Shown in pieces: positions 8,687 through 15,197 of a stretch of DNA of 28,390 nucleotides. The notes beneath the pieces were generated by a model. The model was not told where the DNA came from and ran no database searches. It saw only the letters and a program-made list of their open reading frames with translations. A program made the translations under genes and the position numbers. Source of the DNA: JAICTV01 sp035634055 (lineage in GTDB: Bacteria > Planctomycetota > Phycisphaerae > Tepidisphaerales > Tepidisphaeraceae); contig DASQDR010000262.1 in the NCBI GenBank assembly GCA_035634055.1, positions 1 through 28,390 of the forward strand, given 5' to 3'. The stretch's first letter is position 1. The number at the start of each line of letters is the position of its first letter.

Positions 8687-8862
8687 CCGCCGGAGCAATT
8701 GGAAAGGTCCGCCGACCTTAACCGCCCGCCCCGCCGCCGCTGCCTCCGCCCCGCCCGGCCGCGCCTCCAACGGCCCGGGTAAAACTGCCCGCTTCCGCAG
8801 CGAATCCCGTCTGAGGTACATTGAGCTACCGGTGGAGACGAGCACGAGGCACGCCGTTGCCG

Positions 8863-10305
8863 ATGACCCTTCACGTTCAGTGCCCGCACTGTGACCAGGT
8901 GAACGCGCTGACCCCCAGCGGGGCCGTGCGCTACGCCGGGCACGCGCTGGAGTGCGCGCAGTGCGGGGAAGAGTTCGTGGTCCCGCGCACCTTGGCCGCC
9001 GAACGCGCCGGGAACGCGCCGCTGATGGGGGAGATCGTCCGCGCGGCGCCGCGCGATGCTGCCGAGGGCGCGGGCGGCGCCGCCCGGATCGATCGGATCC
9101 TCGGCGCGGAGGTGACGGCGGGGGCGTACCCGATGCCAGCGGCGACCGCGTCAGAGTTCTTCCCGCGCGCCCCCGGCGACGCGGCGCTGGCCGTTAACGC
9201 CGCGCTGACCGTGAAGGTCGCCGCGACCGGGCCTGCTTCGTCGAACGCCGCCAGCGGAACCGGCGCCGCCAGCGCCGCCTCTGCCGCGAGTTCGGAGGTC
9301 GCGAGGGGCGACCAGACTATCGACGGCATCACGCCCCCCGATGCCGCCGCCCCGCCGGCGCTGCCGTGGACGCAAGTGGAGCCGACGACGTTTCCGGCAC
9401 CTGATGCCGAGGAAGTCGCGGAGCCCGCGCCGGCGGAGGTGACGCTCGGCCGATATGGCTTCACGGAGCTGCTGAACCCCGACGACCCGCCGGCGGCGCC
9501 GCCGCCGCCGACCATTAACTGGCTTGCCGCCGCCAGCGCCGCCAGCGCGATCTTCGGGCTGTTCATCCCGATCGTGCCCGGCCTGCTGGCGATCGTGCTG
9601 GGGCTGACGGCGCTGGGACGAACGCGATGGTCGCGAGTCGGCGCGACCGCGCTGGCGGCGGGCGGCGTGCTGGTCGGGTTCCTCGGACTGGTGCTCGGCA
9701 CCGCCGTCTTCAACCAGCGCGTCCTGCCGGCGCTGGAGAAGGCGCGCGACGCGGCGATGGGATTGGCGGGTGCGGGATCGGCCGGCGCCACCACCGCCGG
9801 CGACCCCGCGGGCGCGGCCGCGGGGGAGGCCTGCGAGGCGCACTTCCGCGCGATCTATCGCGGCATCGCTACCCACCGTCGCGCCAATGCCGGGCGATTC
9901 CCCGATCGGCTCGACGAGCTGGCGCTGGACCGCGCGGCGGGGCAGGATCTGCTGGCGTGCGCTGCGATCCGCTCGACCGCAGGGTTGCTGTCTAACGCGA
10001 GCGCTGTGGGCACGCGCGCGGACGCGAGCACGCCAGGAAACGCGGATTCGACAGCGACCGCGGATCCTGCACGCGCCGCCGACGTCGCCCGAACCTACGT
10101 CTACACCGCCGCCGGCCTTGCCGCGTCGGCGCCGGCGCAGAGCGTGCTGCTGTACGAACCGCTGGCGGCGCACGGCGGGGGCGCTGGGATCCGCGTGCTC
10201 TTCGCCGACGGGCGGATCGCGCAGGTGGGTGCGGCCGAGGCGCAGCAGGCGACGCGACGGCTCGCCGCCGGCACCAATCCCCCCTGGCCGGACACCGCCC
10301 GGTGA
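8863..10305 (+). CDS. Paralogous zinc-ribbon, membrane, prepilin-head protein
   Basis: The ATG chosen gives MTLHVQCPHC, placing the zinc ribbon (CPHC 7-10, then CAQCG) at the N-terminus as in the preceding gene. A TTG 14 codons upstream is an alternative. The 480-residue product then has a long low-complexity Ala-rich linker to about residue 210 and two hydrophobic segments (INWLAAASAASAIFGLFIP and following; TALAAGGVLVGFLGLVLG). The head follows, with CEAHFRAIYRGIATHRRANAGRFPDRLDEL and the DG motif RVLFADGRI. It shares the upstream protein's plan but has a much longer linker, so the two probably arose by duplication. It overlaps the next gene by four bases, indicating translational coupling. 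Function unknown. Confidence 0.85.
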   Translation: MTLHVQCPHCDQVNALTPSGAVRYAGHALECAQCGEEFVVPRTLAAERAGNAPLMGEIVRAAPRDAAEGAGGAARIDRILGAEVTAGAYPMPAATASEFFPRAPGDAALAVNAALTVKVAATGPASSNAASGTGAASAASAASSEVARGDQTIDGITPPDAAAPPALPWTQVEPTTFPAPDAEEVAEPAPAEVTLGRYGFTELLNPDDPPAAPPPPTINWLAAASAASAIFGLFIPIVPGLLAIVLGLTALGRTRWSRVGATALAAGGVLVGFLGLVLGTAVFNQRVLPALEKARDAAMGLAGAGSAGATTAGDPAGAAAGEACEAHFRAIYRGIATHRRANAGRFPDRLDELALDRAAGQDLLACAAIRSTAGLLSNASAVGTRADASTPGNADSTATADPARAADVARTYVYTAAGLAASAPAQSVLLYEPLAAHGGGAGIRVLFADGRIAQVGAAEAQQATRRLAAGTNPPWPDTAR

Positions 10306-11264
10306 GCGGCGTCGACCCGCCGCCGCCGCCGGCGCCGCCGGTTCGCCCCGGCTCGCGCGCCCGGCGCCGACGCGCGGTCCTGTCCTGCGCGTGGATCGTC
10401 TTCCTCGTCGGCTGCGCCCTGCTCAGCGGCTGGAAGGCACGGCAGAACCGCGCGGTGGCGAAGCAGTACCGGGACTACAACGCCGCCCTCAACGCCGCCG
10501 CCCGCTCCATCGAGGCCCAAGCGGTTTTCGTGCCCGACCTGTACTACCAACTGCACAACGCGTGGTCGAAGCGAACCGGCCCGCAGCCGACGACGCGGGT
10601 CGTCGAGCAGCGGCTCAACGATGGTCAGCCCTTCACCCTGATGCCCGGTCCGCGCGGGGGGATGATCGCGCACTGGATCCAGCCGACCAGCGGCGTGAAG
10701 TGGACGCTCTTTTTTGACGGCGGCACGTGGAGCCGGTTCGAGCGCGGCTCGACGGCGCCGACGCCCCCGCCCTTCCCGCCACCGCCGGCGGGTTATGCCG
10801 AGGTGGAATTTCTGCGCCGACAGATCCACGAGCGCGGGCCTTGGGCGTGGCTCGCGCTGGCGGCGCTCGCCGTCGGACTGATCGTCGCCACCGTCCCCCG
10901 CCGCCGCCGGTGGCTGCGCGCGGCCGCGCTGCTGCCGGCCCACCTGATGATGGCCGTCGGCATCCTCTGCGCGCTCGCGCTGCTGCTGCCGCCGTTCGGG
11001 GAGTACGTCCTGCCGTTCTACGCTAAGCGGGACTTCACGCGCGACCTGCTCGCCCGCTGCGGCATGATCGCGATCGGCGGCGCGGCGGTGTGGCGCCTGG
11101 CCCGCGGGCCGCGCGTCCGGCGCCATGGTGGCCGCTGCGCGGAGTGCGGCTACGACCTGACCGGCAACCAGAGCGGCGTCTGCCCCGAATGCGGCACGCC
11201 CGCTCGGCCGCCGGCGACGGCAGGCGATCTGGTCCCGTCACTGGATACACCCGGAGAGGGATAG
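10302..11264 (+). CDS. Membrane protein with C-terminal planctomycete-type zinc ribbon
   Basis: The GTG start overlaps the previous stop as GTGA, so it is probably translated by coupling. The 320-residue protein has a Pro-rich start and one hydrophobic helix near residues 27-45 (VLSCAWIVFLVGCALLSGW). An extracytoplasmic-looking domain of about 120 residues follows, rich in aromatic residues, then hydrophobic helices around AWLALAALAVGLIVATV and LMMAVGILCALALLLPP. The C-terminus is a zinc ribbon, CAECGYDLTGNQSGVCPECG, a motif very widespread in planctomycete membrane proteins. With the two upstream genes it makes a three-gene unit of membrane proteins with zinc ribbons. No enzyme motif is visible. 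Its role may be structural or regulatory. Confidence 0.82.
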   Translation: MSGVDPPPPPAPPVRPGSRARRRRAVLSCAWIVFLVGCALLSGWKARQNRAVAKQYRDYNAALNAAARSIEAQAVFVPDLYYQLHNAWSKRTGPQPTTRVVEQRLNDGQPFTLMPGPRGGMIAHWIQPTSGVKWTLFFDGGTWSRFERGSTAPTPPPFPPPPAGYAEVEFLRRQIHERGPWAWLALAALAVGLIVATVPRRRRWLRAAALLPAHLMMAVGILCALALLLPPFGEYVLPFYAKRDFTRDLLARCGMIAIGGAAVWRLARGPRVRRHGGRCAECGYDLTGNQSGVCPECGTPARPPATAGDLVPSLDTPGEG

Positions 11265-11288
11265 GCAAGGGCTGGGCTTCGAGTCCGG

Positions 11289-11330
11289 CAATTGAAATTG
11301 ACAATATTCAATTTTGAGTTGTCAATTGAA
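11289..11330. repeat. AT-rich inverted and direct repeat between convergent genes
   Basis: In a short AT-rich island, an 8-base stem (ATTGACAA at 11297-11304, TTGTCAAT at 11319-11326) encloses a 14-base loop and is flanked by direct copies of CAATTGAA. It lies between the stop codons of the zinc-ribbon membrane protein gene and the isomerase-like gene. Like the palindrome near 1000, it may serve as a two-way terminator. The rest of 11265-11408 shows nothing else I can support. Confidence 0.5.
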
Positions 11331-11408
11331 ACCCCGCAGCCGCGCCCTCGCCCGAGGGTGCTCGATGACGCGGGGAAGAGACAGTGGAAACCTTCCAGAT
11401 CCTCGCCG

Positions 11409-13061
11409 CTACCATCCTTTGCCGTTCTTTCTCGTGCCGCAGAGGTTGACCTGCATGCCCAGGGCATCGGCCATGGCGGCCTTGGTGAGCATGGCGGTGT
11501 CGGCGGACCTGGCGTCGGTGGCGTAGGCGACCTGGATGTGGTTGGCCTGGTGCTTGGCCATCATCTGGTCGCGGCTGACGCCGTAGGTGACGGCGTGCAT
11601 GATGGGCCACTGCGGGGTGGTGCTATCCCAGCGTCGCTGGGTTTCCTCCGGCGGCAGCTCGACCACGCCGCCGCGGCCCAGGTCCATGCAAAGCTCGCCG
11701 TCGTCGACGTAGATGCGGCTCCAGACGATTTCGCCCGGCTTGCTGATCCCCTTGATGGTGCTGCCGCCGAGGCGGAAGTACATCGCCGGCTGGCGCTCGC
11801 CGACCGCGCCGGCCCAGCCGCCAGTGAAGTGGCTCGGGGGGGCGCTGCCGCTGATCTCGAAGACCCAGACGTAGTGGTCGGTCGTGCCGCTCTGGTCGCG
11901 GTCGCCCCAGCGCAAATCGTGCAGCGTGTTCTCGACCGGCTGGCCGAGCGCCTCGTGAACGCGCTGGGTCATCAGCCCGTCGATGCCGGCGCACTCGTCG
12001 ACCTCGTTGAAGTGCGGCAGCGGTCGGCCGGCGTAAAGCTCACGCGAGCCGTCCTCGCTGCGGACCGGCGGGCGGACCGAGTCGTTGAGCGAGCCCTCCA
12101 CCAGGTCCGACGCCGGCAGAAGGTCCTTCAGCCCCTGCTGGTACTGGATGCCGATCGTGTCGCACCCGAAGGTGTCGGCGATGCGCAGGGCGGCCACGTA
12201 CATGCGGCACTGATCGATGACCTGCTTCTCGGTCAGGTCGCTCGCCTCGTCGGGGCCGAAGCGGAACTGCATGCCGTGGTCGAGGTACCACTGGTAGACC
12301 GCGCGGGCCTCGTCGTCGCTCACCTGCGTGGCGGTGTAGTAGAGGGCGGACTGGCTAAGGCGCTCCTTGAAGATGCCCAGCGGGTTGAGCAGCGCGTCGG
12401 GAACGATCGCGTTGAACATCCCCATGCACCCTTCGTCGAAGACGCCCATGATGGCCTTGTCGCGCGTCAGCCGCTCCGCCAGCGCGTCGCCGAGCTTGCG
12501 GTCCTTGGCGGCGAGGGTCGCCTTCTTCAGCGGGGTGACGTGCTCGAGCTTGTGCTTGAGCTTCCCCTTGGCCAGCCAGTGGCCGAGCTGGCGGGCGAAG
12601 CGGTCGCTCGAGAAATCCTCGCTCCAGAGGGTGGAGTACTTCACGCCCGCCTTGGTGAGCGAGCCATTGAGGTTGAGCATCCCGACCAGCCCGGGCCACT
12701 GCCCCGACCAGTTAGCGACGGTGAGGATCGGCCCCTGGTGGCTCATCAAGCCGTGCAGGACGTGATGCGAGTACTGCCAGACCGCCTCGGCGACGATGAT
12801 CGGGGCGTCGGGATCGACGCCGGAGCGGAAGACCTCCATCCCTTCCTTCTGCGACTGGATGAAGCCGTGCTTCTGCTCGTCCTTGTAGGGGTGGGCGCGG
12901 ATCAGCTCGTATCCGGCGGCGGCGACGGCGCGGAAGAGCTCGGCTTCCATCGCCTGCTGCGCCGGCCAGCAGACTTGGTTGGCGCTCAGGCGGAGGTCGC
13001 CGTTGGCGATCAGTTGGATCTGGTGCTTCTTGAGCTTTTGCGCCGTGCCGTTCTTCGCCAT
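11409..13061 (-). CDS. L-fucose/L-arabinose isomerase family protein
   Basis: This 550-residue protein resembles the fucose/arabinose isomerase superfamily. VANWSGQWPGLVGMLNLNG with the preceding SHHVLHGLMSHQGPILTV looks like the N-terminal substrate-handling region. The middle has MGVFDEGCMGMFNAI and GCDTIGIQYQQGLKDLLPAS, and the C-terminus has a KHQANHIQVAYATD block like the His-containing end of the family. These enzymes interconvert aldoses and ketoses using a divalent metal. I could not align the catalytic Glu/Asp/His set with certainty, so the exact activity is open. No clear Shine-Dalgarno precedes the ATG. The gene is alone on its strand here, 6.5 kb from the sugar ABC operon; a functional link is plausible but not shown by linkage. 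Confidence 0.62.
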   Translation of the reverse strand: MAKNGTAQKLKKHQIQLIANGDLRLSANQVCWPAQQAMEAELFRAVAAAGYELIRAHPYKDEQKHGFIQSQKEGMEVFRSGVDPDAPIIVAEAVWQYSHHVLHGLMSHQGPILTVANWSGQWPGLVGMLNLNGSLTKAGVKYSTLWSEDFSSDRFARQLGHWLAKGKLKHKLEHVTPLKKATLAAKDRKLGDALAERLTRDKAIMGVFDEGCMGMFNAIVPDALLNPLGIFKERLSQSALYYTATQVSDDEARAVYQWYLDHGMQFRFGPDEASDLTEKQVIDQCRMYVAALRIADTFGCDTIGIQYQQGLKDLLPASDLVEGSLNDSVRPPVRSEDGSRELYAGRPLPHFNEVDECAGIDGLMTQRVHEALGQPVENTLHDLRWGDRDQSGTTDHYVWVFEISGSAPPSHFTGGWAGAVGERQPAMYFRLGGSTIKGISKPGEIVWSRIYVDDGELCMDLGRGGVVELPPEETQRRWDSTTPQWPIMHAVTYGVSRDQMMAKHQANHIQVAYATDARSADTAMLTKAAMADALGMQVNLCGTRKNGKGW

Positions 13062-13194
13062 AGGCCAGTGGTGATACCAGCGCGAGGCGGAATCAAAAAG
13101 AGCATGTCGAGGGGCGGGAGCGGGCGCGCAGCGACACGCGGGCCAGGCGAAATGCGCCGGCTCGGGGATCGGCGCGTTACGTTTGGTCTGCCGA

Positions 13195-13581
13195 TCACGC
13201 GGGCTGCTGGCCCTGGAGCGCCTGCTTGAGGCGCTCGGCGATCCGGCCGGTGCCCAGGTCCGCCTTGCCGAAGCCGGGGATCGCCCCCGCCCCGCGCGCC
13301 TCTTCCTGCGCGTCGGGCAGGTCGCTGACCAGCATCATCTTCACGTTGGGATGGCGACGGTGAATGTCCTTCATCAGGCGGACGCCTTCCTCGTCGTCAA
13401 ACCCGTAGGGCAACTGGCGGTTGACCAGCAGCAGCACGCCCTGCTCGCCGCACACCGCTTCCAACTGGTCCTCGGAGTTGATAGTGACGACGTCGACGCC
13501 TTGGACGGAGCGGGAGATTTCCGACTCAAGGCGCGGTGCGTCCACGCCACAATGCCCGACCAGCACGATTCGTTGGCTCAT
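13195..13581 (-). CDS. Receiver-like (pseudo-receiver) protein with GHCGxD motif, copy 1
   Basis: The start used (MSQRIVLVGHCG) has AAGGAG eight bases upstream; the open frame extends further but without support. The 128-residue product has the size and strand-helix rhythm of a response-regulator receiver domain with altered active-site positions. The strand before the usual phospho-Asp reads LLLVNRQL with Asn54 at the phospho site. The usual acidic pair after strand 1 is replaced by GHCGVD (residues 9-14). Ser86 occupies the Thr/Ser position and Lys106 (GFGK) the conserved Lys. It therefore probably does not accept phosphate conventionally. A paralogue lies about 0.6 kb upstream on the same strand. 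It has no DNA-binding domain. Function unknown; a signalling adaptor is the simplest guess. Confidence 0.82.
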   Translation of the reverse strand: MSQRIVLVGHCGVDAPRLESEISRSVQGVDVVTINSEDQLEAVCGEQGVLLLVNRQLPYGFDDEEGVRLMKDIHRRHPNVKMMLVSDLPDAQEEARGAGAIPGFGKADLGTGRIAERLKQALQGQQPA

Positions 13582-13594
13582 TCGCGTCGCTCCT

Positions 13595-13620
13595 TGTACG
13601 TCAGCCGTGTACGTCAGCCG
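13595..13620. repeat. 13-base tandem direct repeat ahead of receiver-like gene
   Basis: TGTACGTCAGCCG occurs twice in perfect tandem, followed by a partial third copy (TGACTTCAGCC). It ends 13 bases upstream of the start codon of the minus-strand receiver-like gene, next to its ribosome site. It could be an operator or part of the leader, or only a slippage product. No regulator is identified. Confidence 0.6.
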
Positions 13621-13625
13621 TGACT

Positions 13626-13976
13626 TCAGCCTTGGCCAGTGCAAAGAACGGGCCGTGACAAGCCGGTGGGGGCGGGCACGGGCACGGGCACGGGTGCCGG
13701 TGGGGCCAAGGCGACGGGCCGCGCAGGGGCCGGCCGATCGTGCAGGTCCTGCTCCAGCAGCCGGACCATCACCAGCAGCCCGCCGGACGGATGAATGGTC
13801 CAGCTTCGCCGCAGATTCTCGATCTGCTGCTCGACCGACACTCCTCGCCATGCGGCGGGCGACTGGAGCGGCAGGGGCCGGACCAGCGGGCGCGGCTCGC
13901 CCAGGGTGCGGCAGACTGCCGGGCGCGGGCGCAACGACGGTGGGCGGCGCATCCGCCCGTTTGCGAAGGTTTGCAT
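13626..13976 (-). CDS. Small hypothetical protein between the two receiver-like genes
   Basis: I do not recognise this 116-residue protein. The start MQTFANGRMRR is supported by a strong ribosome site, AGGAGAG seven bases upstream, which is the main reason to call it real. The N-terminal half is Arg/Pro-rich. The middle (VEQQIENLRRSWTIHPSGG then LLVMVRLLEQDL) looks like a short amphipathic helical domain. The C-terminus is a Pro/Ala/Val stretch from a GGGCAC-type DNA repeat. It lies between and co-directional with the two receiver-like genes, so the three may be co-transcribed. An overlapping plus-strand frame is also open but has no comparable start signal. Confidence 0.55.
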   Translation of the reverse strand: MQTFANGRMRRPPSLRPRPAVCRTLGEPRPLVRPLPLQSPAAWRGVSVEQQIENLRRSWTIHPSGGLLVMVRLLEQDLHDRPAPARPVALAPPAPVPVPVPAPTGLSRPVLCTGQG

Positions 13977-14150
13977 ACGGCTCTCTCCTGGGCGCGGTGC
14001 AGCCAGGCGAACCGAATCATCAAGAACAAGCGAGACGAACGGTTGGGATCCAACGGACGCGCCCGAGTGAAAATACCACACAGAAGAGGCGCCCGTGCCG
14101 TAAATTAGAAAAAATCTTTACTTCGGTGCGTCACCGGCTGCCGCCGCCGC

Positions 14151-14546
14151 TTACGTCGCCTTGGCGATGGGCGCATCGCTGAGGGCTTCGCGGATGAGCT
14201 GGGGGACCCGCTGGGAGCCGATCTCGCGCTTGCCGAACCCCGGCAACGCCCCCGCCGCCACCGCCGCCGCCTGCGCTTCGGCGTAGTTGCTTACCAGCAT
14301 CGTCTTGAGGTGGGGGTGCTTCGCGCGGAGCTGGCGGACGAGATCGACGCCCATGCTGGAATCAAACCCCCAGCCCAGCTCGCGGTTGAGCAGCAGGAGG
14401 TCGACGCCGCCGCGGATCAGGCGGTCAAGCTCGTTGGCGTCGTCGGCGGCCACCACCTTGATCGAGCGGTCCGCCGAGGAGACCGCCATGCGGAGGAAGC
14501 TGCTGTCCGGACCACAGTGACCCACGAGCGCGACGATCTTGCTCAT
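14151..14546 (-). CDS. Receiver-like (pseudo-receiver) protein with GHCGxD motif, copy 2
   Basis: The start MSKIVALVGHCG aligns exactly with copy 1 and has GAGG about nine bases upstream. The 131-residue product shares the same numbered landmarks: GHCGPD at 9-14, Asn54 in LLLLNRELGWGFD, Ser86 and Lys106 in LPGFGK. Further shared blocks are HPxxKxMLVS, AQxxAxxAGA and a final L(I/K)xAL helix. Asn again replaces the phospho-Asp, so the change is a family trait and not a decay event. His10 and Cys11, fixed in both copies, could form a different active or metal site. A candidate ECF-type promoter lies 57 bases upstream. The GroES-like gene is the next gene upstream on the same strand. Confidence 0.85.
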   Translation of the reverse strand: MSKIVALVGHCGPDSSFLRMAVSSADRSIKVVAADDANELDRLIRGGVDLLLLNRELGWGFDSSMGVDLVRQLRAKHPHLKTMLVSNYAEAQAAAVAAGALPGFGKREIGSQRVPQLIREALSDAPIAKAT

Positions 14547-14603
14547 CAGGAGAGACCTCACTTAAAAAGGCGTTTGGAAGGTAACGTGCCGAATCCCCTG
14601 ACA

Positions 14604-14631
14604 CTTACGCCGCGCGGCCTGCAAAGGTTCC
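14604..14631 (-). promoter_or_regulatory. Candidate ECF-sigma promoter (GGAACC-N16-CGTAAG)
   Basis: On the minus strand GGAACCTTT is followed, 16 bases after GGAACC, by CGTAAG. This resembles promoters read by extracytoplasmic-function sigma factors, which have a GGAAC-type -35 and a CGT-type -10 at this spacing. It is well placed to drive receiver-like copy 2. No ECF sigma gene is in the window, so the factor is unknown. Confidence 0.5.
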
Positions 14632-14692
14632 GGCGGCAAATGCGGCTCCGCGACCGCCGCGCGGGCGGGGCGGGTCGTGCTGGGGCTCCGCT

Positions 14693-15097
14693 TCACACAT
14701 CGTCATCGGCGTCGTTTCCGACCGGGTCGTCGTCGCCCTTGCGGGCGGATCCCGCCGGTCCCGCCGATCCCGCGGCCGTCGATCGGCGGAAGATCGCCAG
14801 CACGCGATCGAGGTGCACAACGAACAGCCGGTTGTCGTGCTCCAGCTCCACCGGGATCGCCTCGCGCGGGTCGAACAAGACCTTGTCGTACTGCCGGATC
14901 GTCTGGTCCTCGTCGTTCTCGATCGCCTTGCTGATGGCGATGACGCGCCCGGTGATCACCGGGATCTCGTGGCTGTCGGGCAGGACGATGCCGCTCTTGG
15001 TCTCGCGCTTATTGTCGTCCTTGCGCACGACGACGCGCTTGCCGATCGGCTCGATGACGTCGTAGTCGCTGACGCGCTTCTTCGGTGACGTTGCCAT
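14693..15097 (-). CDS. GroES-like (Cpn10 family) protein with acidic tail
   Basis: Residues ~14-105 resemble the Cpn10 fold: VIEPIGKRVVVRKD corresponds to the opening strand, ETKSGIVLPDS to the mobile-loop region, VITGRVIAISKA to the core, and HLDRVLAIFRR to the closing strand. GroES caps the GroEL folding chamber, and the mobile loop with its IVL motif is kept here. The protein is 134 residues against the usual ~95-100, because of a C-terminal Ala/Gly linker and acidic end (GDDDPVGNDADDD). No groEL gene is adjacent, so this is a solitary copy and probably not the main GroES. It may be a specialised co-chaperonin or a Cpn10-fold protein with another role. No Shine-Dalgarno is visible. Confidence 0.75.
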   Translation of the reverse strand: MATSPKKRVSDYDVIEPIGKRVVVRKDDNKRETKSGIVLPDSHEIPVITGRVIAISKAIENDEDQTIRQYDKVLFDPREAIPVELEHDNRLFVVHLDRVLAIFRRSTAAGSAGPAGSARKGDDDPVGNDADDDV

Positions 15098-15197
15098 GCG
15101 TGTCCCAACTATATGGTCGCCCCACGCGGCGGGCGAGCCGAGGGCCGGCGGGCGGGGAGGCGGCTTCCGGCCGTCGTTCGATTACAATCCGCCACCG
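15098..15197. promoter_or_regulatory. Divergent promoter region with -10-like boxes close to both starts
   Basis: A TATAGT box on the minus strand (15113-15108) ends 10 bases before the GroES-like ATG. A TACAAT box on the plus strand (15183-15188) ends 9 bases before the glycosylase ATG. Neither gene has a Shine-Dalgarno sequence. If these are true -10 elements, both transcripts would be leaderless or nearly so. No clear -35 is seen for either. Confidence 0.4.

Noticed and set aside
14100..14150. Possible terminator after receiver-like copy 2 (CGGTG/CACCG hairpin and a later T-run on the minus strand)
   Set aside because: The stem is only five pairs and the T-run is about a dozen bases away, too weak to call.
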